Source of the DNA: Pseudomicrostroma phylloplanum
Taxonomy: Eukaryota; Basidiomycota; Exobasidiomycetes; Microstromatales
NCBI GenBank assembly: GCA_039545275.1
Contig: BCHS01000004.1
Location: 186,001 to 250,000 of the forward strand
Direction of reading: 5' to 3'
Length of the DNA stretch: 64,000 nucleotides
Under the pieces are notes generated by a model. That model made no database searches, was not told the origin of the DNA, and was given only the letters and a program-made list of their open reading frames with translations. The position numbers and the translations under genes are program-made. Numbering within the stretch: position 1 is the first letter of the stretch; every line of letters begins with the position of its first letter. Positions 24,119 through 34,900 of the stretch are shown in pieces.

Positions 24119-25104
24119 TTACTTGATGTAGCGATGGAGGAATTCTTTGTGGAAGGAGGTCCTGGTAAGGTCATTGACAAAATCTGGGTTGTTGGCCTTT
24201 GAACCAGCCGACTGATTCTTGAAGATGACATCTGTAAGCGAGTGAGGAAGACAATGTGTCAGCTGAAAGGCGTTGGGTCGGGTACCGCTGGAAGAGTAGA
24301 CTCACCATCGTCCCATCTCCTCTTGACGCCAAAGGAAGCGACACTGCTCGAACCGTCGTCTGTGAAGGCTTCCTTGTCCTGAATCCCGTCATTGAGAAGA
24401 GGGTTGCCCTTGGCGATCTCCTCTTCCCTCTTCTCCTTTGCCTCTTCCTCCTCTCGAACCTTCTGGGCTGCCGCTGCTGCCCTCTCGGCCTTGATCTTCT
24501 CGAGTTCCTTCATGAGCTGGGCAGTCTCGTCTTCGTCGTCGTCGTCATCATCCTCAGATCCGCTTGATTCGTCCTCGTCCTCGTCCTCGCTGCCGACTTC
24601 GTCGCCACCTTGCGCTTTGAGGATAGCCCTGGCTCGAGCCTCGATCTCTTCATCGTTCTCTTCATCATCCTCATCCACATCGACCGCATCGCTTTCGTCC
24701 CCCTCATCGACACCTTGTACTTCGGATTCGGTGGCTCTGCTCTTTCCCTTTGAGCTCGTCTCATCTGCCCTCTCGATTGTCCTAGGTTTCTTGAATTCAA
24801 GTTCTTCAACTTCTTCGTCCTCTACCTCCTCCTCGGAAGCAGACTCTGGCTCAGGCTCCAAACCCTGAGCCTTCCTCTTCTTGTTCCTTGCGTCTTTCTC
24901 AGCCCTGGCTAGTCTCGCCTTGAGCTGCTCCCTAGTCTCCTCCCCAAAGTCGTTGCTGGGTGGTACGATCTGATCGCCTTGAGCTTGCCTGTATTTGAGG
25001 GTGGTTTGTGATGGCAACTCACGAACACCAGTGACCCTTGTGACGTGGCGATTGTCGGATTTGCCCTGAGCGGGTGTCCATGTGGGGCGATGAGCGGAAG
25101 ACAT
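24119..25104 (-). CDS. CWC15: Pre-mRNA splicing factor Cwc15
   Basis: Two exons (24306-25104, 24119-24231) encode 303 residues. The N-terminus has the family start (HRPTWTPAQG, then RELPSQTTLKYRQ); the middle is a long Asp/Glu/Ser region; the end has the conserved ELEKIKAERA helix, GNPLLN, VKRRWDDDVIFKNQ and a final FVNDLTRTSFHKEFLHRYIK. The splice joins RRWDD to DVIFKN exactly at the conserved block, which supports the model. Cwc15 (human CWC15/AD-002) is part of the Prp19/NTC-associated spliceosome core. The protein is longer than its human counterpart because of the acidic tract. Divergent from the SLP1 gene. Confidence 0.95.
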
Positions 25105-25628
25105 GCTGAGTGCTCGTCAGAGGAATGTGTGAAGCGTGTAGATCTGATGAGACGACGTTTGGATGGAATTACTTACATTCGGGAAGGAAGGCGACGGTCT
25201 ACCCCTGCATCCAGGGTCCAACTCCGCATCTGAGATTTTGGCTCGGAGGCACATCCATCACACGTATCCCCAAATCCTCATAGCGCACAGTCCTCTCATC
25301 TACTTCAGCGCATCCGTCAGACTCCCTTCATCGTCCGGGACATCGTCTTGCCTGTCAGGCTGTTCTCGTATACAGCCAAGTGCTGCTTTCGACCAGAGCT
25401 TCAGCATACATTCCTCTTGCCGGGTGCGCATGAATCACAATGCAGCAGTCTTGCAGCTATCCACGTCACACCAAGCAAACACCCAAAGCCTCATTTGCCG
25501 ACGTCCTCGCCTCATCATGGGATGATGGTAATCCATCCTGCTCCTCATCCTCTCTCTCTTCGCCGTCAGAGACCTGCTTCCCGCCCTCGATGCCATCTTC
25601 CTGCCAAGACACACGGGCAGGGAAGGCA
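25105..25628. promoter_or_regulatory. Divergent upstream region of CWC15 and SLP1
   Basis: 524 bp between the CWC15 start and the preferred SLP1 start. The SLP1 frame is open back to an ATG at 25440, so part of this region could be coding. No named regulatory site seen. Confidence 0.35.
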
Positions 25629-28600
25629 ATGCGAATTCAGCGGTCGCGGCAACGAGGCGGGCTTCTCCATATGTTCATTGCCGTTGCCCTAATTATGCTG
25701 CACGTTGTTGCGCCTAGCCATGCAGCCTCAATATCTGAAGAATCACAAGGCTCGCAAATCGCCCCCGAGACCTATTTGAATGCAATCCGCTCCTTCGCCA
25801 AAGTCGTCGATACTCCACCTCCTCCGGACCCACAAGCTCTCATGCCATTGCTCTCTCGCGGCGAACCTGTATCGATACCAAAGGGGTGCTTTCGCACAAG
25901 TGAACTTTTGAGTCAATCCTCTCTCAATCCGTGGTCTTCTGCATTTCTCAGCTCTGGATCGGAGAGACCGCTGGCAGGCAGAGGATTGCGCAGCGAGCTT
26001 GTCCTATGCCCACTTCACAAAAGCAGAGACGACCCGGACTATCGAGTGTTCGCAGTGTCCGGGCTGCTCGAGGTCGCATCCGAGGCGCTACCACCTCCTT
26101 TGAAGCAGGAAGCGACAGAAATCGGAGCCGCTCCAAACGCTCAAATCGGCAGCATCGCTGTGAGCTCCCTGCTTGAGCAGGCGACGACCTCCGAGGCTTC
26201 TTGGCCGGTGGTAGGTCATGACAATGACGGATACTGGAGACAGAGGGATGGGAAGCTTGAGTGGGATCCCCAGCCTACGGAGCCGATGCCTTTGGTCGCG
26301 CCTCACGGCGTGCCTTCAGCTTCGACTGTCGCCCCTGCTGAGAAGTCTGTGATTGGTGTGACATCTCCTCAGCGCAGCCCACACAGTGAAGGTTCTTCAA
26401 GCAATGACCACGCCTCCGCCTACGATGCATGGTCTGCATCAATCGGTGGAGAGGCTGCAGAGGAATGGCTCAGCTTCGGGGCCTGGAAGGAACGCCATCT
26501 TGCTGCAGAAAAGGAGAAGGAGAAGATCGCAGAGGCCGAAAGACGAGCGGAGCGAAGCAGAAGGGCCAAGCAACAATCAGAGCAGGCTGCCGCTGCTGCT
26601 GCTTCTGCCTCAACCGAGGGCAAGCAAAGTTCAGGTTCCAGTCGCGAGCAGTCGTCAGCCAACGTTTCGAAGACCTCGCGCTCTACTGCTGCAGAGCAAC
26701 GGACTGCATGGACTGAGATGCAGACGAGTCCTTCCGGAGGTACCTCTACCTCTCTTCCCTCGAAAGTATCAACGCAGTCTTCCGTCAAGAGCTCTGGAGA
26801 TGCTGCCTCCGCTGTAACACCACCCGGTAGCCAGAACAGGATATCCAGCGCCGACGATCGTTCCTCGTCACCGCCAGCTTCATCCTCAGCGAGCTCTTCT
26901 ACTTCCTCTACCTCGTCAGCGGCCACGGACACCACTGAGGAGCCTGGCAATGCCGTTATCCCAGCGGTTCGAGACACTTCAAGCTTGCTTCAGACTCTGC
27001 GTCATCGGTGGAATTTTGCGTCGATGGACTGTGCTGCAGTCGTGCATCGAACAAACCCCTCCGCAAAATTCGCTGCGTCTATCCTGTCGGAGAAGAAGGA
27101 TCGTTATATGCTGTCACCATGTCCAGACATATCTGGCGATCCCCACGGAAACTTTGTCATCGTTGAGCTTTGCGATGAGATCAGTATCGATACAATCGTC
27201 CTCGCCAACTACGAATTTTTTTCTCGGATGTTCAAACGCTTCCGAGTCAGCGCTTCTCAGACTCTGAAGAGCGGGAGCAGTAGCGACTCCGAGAACTGGT
27301 ATCAGCTGGGAATCTTCAGAGCAAGGAACCTCAGAGGCGTCCAGGTGTTCAACACCTCACTACCTCAGAACTTTGCAGCCCCATCTAGATTCTTCCGATA
27401 CCTGCGCATCGACTTTCTCGAGTACTACGGCAATGAGCACTATTGCCCCCTTAGTCTCTTGAGAGTCTACGGTCTGACGCAGATGGACGACTATCGGAGG
27501 GAGGAAGAAGAGGAACGCAGGGCGCTAGAAGAGGCCAACCTGCGCTTCGCCATTGGCGAGGCCGAGGAGGATAGTACAACATCTGAACAAGCCGGCCTCC
27601 TCCTTGAAGGTGGAGCCAAGGCAGAAGACGCTCCGCCATTAGATTTGCCAGAGGATAGCAAATACTCCTCGGATAGCGGCTTATGGGATGTTTTGTGGAA
27701 AGGGAAGAACGCCTCTGCTGACTCACCGGCTTTCACCAACCAAGAGGGTGACATCCTGCTCTCTGAATCGGCATCTGATCCCCAGTCCGGTCTTGGGAGA
27801 GACAACGCTGCCACTTCCCTACACGCTGAAGCTCCGCCTCTCCAGCCTGCGGAGACAACACGCGATAGCAAGCCACATAGTACCCCGGTGGCAGCGACTC
27901 CTCAGCGAACTGTTAGCAAAGGTCGGTCGGCATCTCAGTCTGCATCCAAGCAGCCATCAGAGGTCTCCTCAAAGTCGTCCACGAGCACGAGGGAGTCTCC
28001 ATCGGCACAGACCAAGACCGCTCCCACCTCGTCGCTGCACGGCGCGGCCCAGCCCGGCGGCACGCCCAGCAAGACTAAGACAGCTGAACCGGGCTTCTGC
28101 ACGGCTGCGTTCAGAGACCCAAGCTTTGCGCTTCTGAAGAGCACCAGCACCCGCCTGGATGCGCTCGTCTGTCCTGTCTCTGTCCGCCCTTCGGCGGTTC
28201 CTTCCAACAAGCGCTCCCTCGAACAGTCGTCACTACCCCGCTCTTCCGTCGTCAAGAGCCCTGCCGACCATAATGTTTCTCAGTCTTCAGGCACCTCCTC
28301 TGCGGCTCGGTCAGACAAGTCCAGTGCTTCTGTCAGCCAGTCATCGGTATCGACCTCAGAGTCTAGCAGTCGCCCGGCCCAGCCATCTGGCAGTAATGCT
28401 GCTGCAGGAGGCAGCAATGAGTCCATCTACCGAACGATTGCAAAGCGCCTGAACGCTCTAGAGGCCAATGCTACTTTGAGCATGCAATATATTGAACACA
28501 GTGGTCAGATGCTTCGAGACATCTTCAGAGCAATGGAGCGCCGACAAGAGACACGCCTGGGCGACATGCTGCAAGCGCTCAATGCATCAAATTGGCGCCA

Positions 28601-30491
28601 AATTGAAGCCTTGAAGCGAAGGCAGCAAGTGGACCTCCAGAGGGCGATCTTCGAGTTCGATGTGCACAAACAACAGACCGAAACTGAGCGTCGAGCTCTA
28701 ATGGCTGAAGTCAGACTTCTGACATCCGAGGTCATGTTCGAACGAAGAATGGGAGTAGTGCAACTGGTACTGGTACTCGGACTTGTGGTCTTCATGATGT
28801 TCACGAGGGGGCCGAGTGTATCACCCTCAGCCCTGCAGTCCGGGCTTGCCAAGCTCTCCGCAACAGCATCCCCCCGTGGTACTGTAGGCAAGGGAAATCC
28901 CCTACGACCGAATGTCCTTTCCCGATCGAAGTCGTTTGGCCAGGGCTTCGAGAAGACAGTATCGCCACTAAAGCATGAGAGCAAAGAGGCAACCGCTGCA
29001 TCCGGAGACGACCATGTCGGCGAACCTCAAACTCCCCAAGCGCTTGCTCGTCGCAATCCTATTGAGCAGCAAAGCCACGAAAAGATCGTCGATCAGCGGT
29101 CACAGAGCTCCCACGGGATCATCAGCCATGACAATCGGAAGCAACCCCCGAGCGCACGTCAAGAGCGCTCAGAGCGTCAACAAAGTGCACCTGCAGAAAT
29201 CTCATCCCCTGGCGGCCCCTTATCTGATGCTATTCAGCCGCCTGCTGGCTTCGCTGAGATGAGTCCTACAGAACTCAAAGCATACCTTGGTCTCGACTCA
29301 TCACGATCTGCTTCGACCTCCTACGATACACCGCGCCAAGGTGGACACGGCTATCAAGATGAGACGGGCGATGAGGGCGCAGAGACTGCGATGGAGGATA
29401 TCGAGCCCGCAAGCGACGACGCTCTTGACGAATTCGACAAGATGACCAAGAATGACCGGATACCAAGTGTGCACTGGGCGGGTGGCCAGAATCTCCAGCG
29501 CAGTGGTCGCGACAATCACTTCTCGCCGTCAAGGATAGGCTACAGACGAGCAGCATCCGCTGAGCCTGGAGCCAGCTTGGAGGAGAACTCTCCCCGTCCT
29601 CAGAGAGAGATACCTGCATCGCAGGGAGCTAGCCCACTGCGCAACAATTCGCCTCGATCTCAGCCTGCCAATGATACTGACCTGTCGAGGATGTCTTCAG
29701 ATCATCACCTGGCCAACGACAAGATTCTCGACATCCTCAACAAGGCGGGGGCTGCTGTCACATCTTCGAGAGCGTCTAACGGGACGCAGGGTGGGAGGTC
29801 TAAGGGTGCTGCATCTGGTCTTCGTCAGAGCCCTGACTCTGACGCCAGCGACGACGAGGCAGGTTCGGGCTCTGATGCCGGAGGGTACCCATGGCAGAGC
29901 GTGCCACTGAGGCGCAAGAGTACTCAGACCGGCCACTCTGGGCAGGCTGCCCAGCAATACGCGGCAGGACGTGGAGACTTTGCTGCCGAGGGTGGCTCTG
30001 ACGTTGGACATCGCTCACCAGGCAGTGTTCCCCTCGGCCGGCAAAGGTCTGCCAACGGTCGTAAGAGCTGGGTTTCTGGGCCCAACGGTGGAAAAGGGAG
30101 CGTCACGCCGACTGGCTCTGGCCTCGGGAGCTCGATCCTCCTCGGGGAGAGCCTCCACGCAAATCGCCCAGCCCGCTCGGCAAGTGGGAGCTTCGTCCGA
30201 TCTCCGGTCTCGGGCCACAGAGCAAGGCAGCCATCGCTTTCTAATGTCAAGGCGCCGACACCTCGAAGCTCATCTCCCTTGGCTGGAGAGGCTCGTCGGC
30301 AGTCTCTCACAACGCTTGCCGCCGTCGCAGGAGGGGGCATGAGGTCGACGGCGGCGAGTCCATTGGTGCCACCTTACCCATCTGTCGCCAAGGAGAGCAA
30401 TGGTAGCTTGGGATCGGAAGCGGTAGGTCAAAGTGATTGGGGCCAACGCCATCGAAGTGCCTCCGCCACTTTTGTGGACAAGAGCCGCTGA
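25629..30491 (+). CDS. SLP1: SUN-domain membrane protein of the Slp1/SUCO type
   Basis: A single very long exon. I prefer the ATG at 25629 (1620 residues) because it puts a signal peptide at the N-terminus (LLHMFIAVALIMLHVVAPSHA); an in-frame ATG at 25440 would add 63 residues before it. A SUN-like beta-sandwich lies at about residues 454-614: WNFASMDCAAVV, KYRYML-like KDRYMLSPC, FVIVELCDEISIDTIVLANYEFFS, FKRFRVSAS, FRYLRIDFLEYYGNEHYCPLSLLRVYG. A predicted coiled coil comes next, then a membrane segment at about 1042-1059 (VVQLVLVLGLVVFMMF), then a long Ser-rich tail. Yeast Slp1 works with Emp65 to protect soluble ER proteins; human SUCO is the homologue. At 1620 residues it is nearly three times the yeast protein; the excess is low-complexity Ser/Gln/Ala sequence. 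Confidence 0.9.
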   Translation: MRIQRSRQRGGLLHMFIAVALIMLHVVAPSHAASISEESQGSQIAPETYLNAIRSFAKVVDTPPPPDPQALMPLLSRGEPVSIPKGCFRTSELLSQSSLNPWSSAFLSSGSERPLAGRGLRSELVLCPLHKSRDDPDYRVFAVSGLLEVASEALPPPLKQEATEIGAAPNAQIGSIAVSSLLEQATTSEASWPVVGHDNDGYWRQRDGKLEWDPQPTEPMPLVAPHGVPSASTVAPAEKSVIGVTSPQRSPHSEGSSSNDHASAYDAWSASIGGEAAEEWLSFGAWKERHLAAEKEKEKIAEAERRAERSRRAKQQSEQAAAAAASASTEGKQSSGSSREQSSANVSKTSRSTAAEQRTAWTEMQTSPSGGTSTSLPSKVSTQSSVKSSGDAASAVTPPGSQNRISSADDRSSSPPASSSASSSTSSTSSAATDTTEEPGNAVIPAVRDTSSLLQTLRHRWNFASMDCAAVVHRTNPSAKFAASILSEKKDRYMLSPCPDISGDPHGNFVIVELCDEISIDTIVLANYEFFSRMFKRFRVSASQTLKSGSSSDSENWYQLGIFRARNLRGVQVFNTSLPQNFAAPSRFFRYLRIDFLEYYGNEHYCPLSLLRVYGLTQMDDYRREEEEERRALEEANLRFAIGEAEEDSTTSEQAGLLLEGGAKAEDAPPLDLPEDSKYSSDSGLWDVLWKGKNASADSPAFTNQEGDILLSESASDPQSGLGRDNAATSLHAEAPPLQPAETTRDSKPHSTPVAATPQRTVSKGRSASQSASKQPSEVSSKSSTSTRESPSAQTKTAPTSSLHGAAQPGGTPSKTKTAEPGFCTAAFRDPSFALLKSTSTRLDALVCPVSVRPSAVPSNKRSLEQSSLPRSSVVKSPADHNVSQSSGTSSAARSDKSSASVSQSSVSTSESSSRPAQPSGSNAAAGGSNESIYRTIAKRLNALEANATLSMQYIEHSGQMLRDIFRAMERRQETRLGDMLQALNASNWRQIEALKRRQQVDLQRAIFEFDVHKQQTETERRALMAEVRLLTSEVMFERRMGVVQLVLVLGLVVFMMFTRGPSVSPSALQSGLAKLSATASPRGTVGKGNPLRPNVLSRSKSFGQGFEKTVSPLKHESKEATAASGDDHVGEPQTPQALARRNPIEQQSHEKIVDQRSQSSHGIISHDNRKQPPSARQERSERQQSAPAEISSPGGPLSDAIQPPAGFAEMSPTELKAYLGLDSSRSASTSYDTPRQGGHGYQDETGDEGAETAMEDIEPASDDALDEFDKMTKNDRIPSVHWAGGQNLQRSGRDNHFSPSRIGYRRAASAEPGASLEENSPRPQREIPASQGASPLRNNSPRSQPANDTDLSRMSSDHHLANDKILDILNKAGAAVTSSRASNGTQGGRSKGAASGLRQSPDSDASDDEAGSGSDAGGYPWQSVPLRRKSTQTGHSGQAAQQYAAGRGDFAAEGGSDVGHRSPGSVPLGRQRSANGRKSWVSGPNGGKGSVTPTGSGLGSSILLGESLHANRPARSASGSFVRSPVSGHRARQPSLSNVKAPTPRSSSPLAGEARRQSLTTLAAVAGGGMRSTAASPLVPPYPSVAKESNGSLGSEAVGQSDWGQRHRSASATFVDKSR

Positions 30492-31939
30492 TGGTGGGGA
30501 ACTGAGGGCTGGTTCAGCGTAGCGGCTCAAGAAGGATCGCATGCGGATGCGATGCGCTAATTCCTTAGTGTACCCATAATTTATGCGAGACTTGGACTGT
30601 AATACAAGCGAATGTGTGCGGTCACTGTCCTCAATGTAGCAGCTAATGGTCTGTTTGGAATCTGTGTGAACGGCCTGCAAGCAGTGGCTTTCAGTGGCTT
30701 GGCGATAGCGACTTAAGGTAGTGATGCAGCTGGTTAGACCCTGACCTGCAACCCTATGCCCATCCACCAGCATCCCTCCCCCCCTTCTACCCTCCCTCGG
30801 CAACTGGATGCTTTCCGTCTCCGCTGATCTCAATGAATTTCCCATCTTGCACAAAGTGATCGGCTTACGCAAGCAATCGAAGGAGTGGGGTGGTACCCAA
30901 GGGACTGGATCCGCGGGGAATGGATCTGGAAAAGTGTCGAGGGTGGGACACTTGAACAGAGGCGAGGTGGCCGTGGGAAGCAGCAGACGCCAAGGCGCGA
31001 GGGGGCAGGGAAAAGACGCCTGGTGGGGATGGCTGCCGAGGTGAAACACGGCTGGGGGGCGCGCTGAAAATACAGCGAGGGCGACCTTCGCTTGGCTCTC
31101 CGGCCGGGACATTCGACGCTTCGCCCCTCGCCTTCACAAAATTGACAGACGTGCCGCGTGAGAGAGAGAAGTGGGCCAGTGTACCGATGGCTCACTCCTG
31201 TCCGAGATTTGCTCCCTCGTCCCCTTTGTACGTTGCCCCAATTGCATCTCTTATCGAATCCTCCCTGGTGTATTCAACCATATCACCAAGGTCAATCATC
31301 GACCTGCTCACTGCTCCCTCTCCACTGGCCTCTCTGCACCATTTAGCCGCCGGTCACCTTCTGTCCGCTTTTGTCCTTGGCTTGCTGTTCTGGCCTCGCC
31401 GCCGCCTCCGCCTCGCATTTCTTCCTCCGCCCCGCGGCCTTTTCTGGCCACACTCACACCTCCTCTGCACACGCAGTCACTTCCGTCGGCCTGGGGGCCA
31501 CCTCCATTTCACACCCTCTCTCCTTTACCCCACATACGTTCTCAATATCGACGACCTCAATTAGCAGCAGGTCGCTGCTCCTTCTCCACTCTTTGCTCTC
31601 TAGATCTGCACCGTTTGCTCCTTCTCAAGCCCGGTAGGCTGCATATTGCCGCCCTGCGCTACTCAAGGTACAAGGCTCCACCTTTCGCCCTCGATTTCTC
31701 GGGCAGGCGCAAGCTCCTGCTACTGCTGTTCAACATCGCAAGGACACCTCTCCATCTTGCAGTCGACTTGCTCTACAAGTGTGCTTGCCATTGCTATAGA
31801 CGACCTGGTCCCCTCGCGGTAAAGGTGACCTGCTACCTCTTCACAGCGGCTCCCACCCCTTTCTATATTTCACAAGCTCCGCATCATTGAATTTCCTTGC
31901 TTATTGGTTTTCCACTCTGTTCCTGGCGCAGACGGCGCC
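30492..31939. other. Long intergenic region/leader before the SxIP gene
   Basis: 1.45 kb between two plus-strand genes. From about 31200 to 31890 it is strongly pyrimidine-rich, with a TATA-like CTATATTT near 31863. A frame open for 239 codons (31171-31890) lacks an ATG start and has leader-like composition; I do not call it a gene. The region probably holds the promoter and a long 5' UTR. Confidence 0.45.
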
Positions 31940-34900
31940 ATGTCCGTTCTACGACCGTCCATCCCTCCTTCATCTTCCAACGATGAAGCAGCAGAGATTC
32001 GAGACAACATCCTTGCCATGAGGCAGGCCAAACAGCGCCAACAGCTCGCGGCACTGACAGAGGCCCTCGCATTGGATCAGCTCTCGAGCGGAAGCTCCCA
32101 GCCTTCTCCTTCCTCTCCAGCCTCCGCCTCGGTGCCTCCTCAAACACAATCCAGGTTCGGAAAGGGGCGCGGTCTGGAGCAGATCGGCGAGGAAGACCCT
32201 CGGCTCCTCTCTTGGTATGCTGCATCGAGTGAGGGCGAGAGCGAGTCTGACGCGGACTCTCACCTATCGAAGCCGGACCAGGACCATGAGGGAATCGGTC
32301 AGGGTCACAGGCGAGATGACAGCATGAGTGGTGAGGAGCATGGCGTGCTAGGCCAGCAAACAATAGCCGCCCTTTTGAACTCCTCACCAGCCATGTCAAC
32401 TCGAGCACTCAAAGTCCCCACATTGGATCTCAATTCCACGGATTCTGCGTACAAGAGAAACAGTGCGGGTAGTGCAGGGAGTAGCGGCGAGTCGAGAAGG
32501 ACCAACGGCTCTGGGCCTCATAGTCCAGCAACGTCCTTCTCTGAGGGGCGCCAGAGCGAGTCTCGATCCTCCTCTCGGGCATCCTTCACTCCGACGCCCT
32601 CTCCAAAGGGGCCCCCACCGCGGGACCCGCTACCCGCTCTACCCAGCGACAATATGGCTCGCCAGGGCTCATATCAGGGCCCGAACTCTCCAAGTATGAT
32701 CTTTCCGAGGAGACGGAGCGAGGCATCTCCGTCTACCTTGCAAGTGCCTCTTCCTACGACCCCTGTCCTCCCGCCCCCCTCTGGGCCGCTGCCAGATCCG
32801 CCGGAGGGAGGCTCCCGATCTCGGCCCAACTCCTGGCAGAGGCAGTCTCCGACGACTCCCTTGACAGCCAGGTCATTGTCGGGCGACTCCCCTACTTCTT
32901 CACGACAGTCGTTCACTTCCGCCAGATCTGGTACTGAGGGTCGCAGGTCCTCCCTCGCCAGCGCTTTCGGCCAAGACTGGCTCTTGCCACCTACTCCACA
33001 ATTTGCGACCTTTTCAAACGCTGAAGAGGGATCCAGCAGGAGATCCACAGATAGCACCAACTGGACAGCTGGCCTAACTGGAACCGAGGATAGTGAGCTC
33101 AAGGACCGCGTGTCGGCCAGCCGACTGCAGGATATTCTAGATGCAGCTGAGATCAGAAGGCGTGACATTGCCAGGAGGTCGCTGGGTGGCTCCAGTATCC
33201 AGGTCGCGGTTGACGACGAAGCTGGGGCAGAGGACCAGACAGCGGATGCATGGGCATCTGGGACTTCACTGGCGGGGCCCAGCACAGACACAGCCCTGCA
33301 AGCCCCCCGCCATGAGTCATCGGCGACAACGCTCACACCATCCTCTTACAAGACTGACTTGCAGAGACAATTGTCCAATTCGCGCATTGTCTCGATGTAC
33401 GAGACGGCGCCAGGCACCGCGGGCGACGAGGATTCGTCCAGGCAGCAAACGCCTATCCCGCCAGTTCCATCAGGTTCGACGAGACATTCAGCCCTCACCG
33501 AGAGGATGGACGAAGATGAGGAAGATGCGGATAGTGATGACACTATCTCGGGCATCGACGTAAGCGGGGATGACCCGCGCCGAAAAGTGCAAAGAAGAAG
33601 AGGGAAGAGCACAAGCGCGACCTCTTTCGACTACGAAGCCCAGAGAGCTTCTGCTCCCTCTTTACGCAAGGGAAAGGGTACACAGGCGAGAACGTCAGGC
33701 GGCGGGCCCAGAGGCGGCGTCGCCGCTCCAACAACACCGCCTGCTCCCGGTCGTGAGGAGGCCAATCCATTCGCATACTACGCTTTCAGTCCGGACCTCC
33801 CCCCATTTGTCCCTCAAGGTCTCCGACCCCTTGACCTGACCGGGCGAGGGACCTGGACGAGCATTGCAGCTAGGGCCGGTGCTATGACGTCTCCTGGGAG
33901 CGCCACGCTGTCACGCGCCTCCAGCTATGCCTCAACGGCCACAGCAGGCAAGAGAAGTAGTTACACAAGTCAGAATAATAGTCCGGTCTCGATGAGGCAG
34001 CTGGCTGCTGAGACTCGTCTGAAACAGCAGCAAGCAGATGAGTATAGAGACCAGCAGGCCGCTTTGTTGGCCGGAAAGTCGTGGAAGCCCTTCGACATCA
34101 TCGCCCACGCTACTGAGCACGGTCTCTCGGCCTCAAGTTCAGCAACGCCATCACTCTACGGCACTGCCAGCCTGCCGGACTCAAGCCCAAGGTCACACTT
34201 GTCTGCGTTGAGTGCCCCTTTCCCTAATGTGCTCGCTCCGCCAATCTTGACTAGCACAGAGGGGATTGCCTATCACTTTGATCCGTATGCCCATCTGCGC
34301 AGGGACTCGCAAGCGAAGACAGAGGCGTCTGTTGGCCTGGACGATGATGAGGACTTTGTCACCTTCATGGCAAAGCGCAAGTCGATGAAGCAATACCGAG
34401 AGTTCTCCCAGCAGACCAGCCCTCCGCCCTCGCCAGGTACGAAGGGAAACGGTGTTTCGGCCGAAGCAGGCGTTGGGACCGATGCGGACGAAGAGGAAGT
34501 CTACCACAGCGTGGACGCAGGCGGAGTGGGCGCCGACCAGCGGAAAACAAGGGGATCCGCTGGCCTGACGAACGGCATTCGTGACATTGACGCTTATTAC
34601 TCTTCTTCGGAAGATGAGGTGGCGGCAGAAGCTCGCACACCTGTGAGGAAGCGCTCGCAGCGCACCTCGGATCACCGGCGACGAAGAACTGTTTCAGGTC
34701 AAAGTGGCAAGGGCCGGAGTGTGCTCACCGAGGATGATGACATGTCATGGCCAAAACCGGTGAGGACCCCGCGTCTCTCTTCAAGAAGGAGCAACATCTT
34801 CACGACACCTGTGCGAGTCCCAAGCTCGACCGCTTCCCACAGAAGCTCCTCTTACTCGCTCAGGGACGATGCGAGCCAGTCTGACGTATCTCACCTCGAG

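Noticed and set aside
31171..31890. 239-codon open frame upstream of the SxIP gene
   Set aside because: Begins with GTG, not ATG, and its Pro/Ser/Leu-rich make-up is what a C/T-rich leader gives by chance. Kept only as a low-interest observation.
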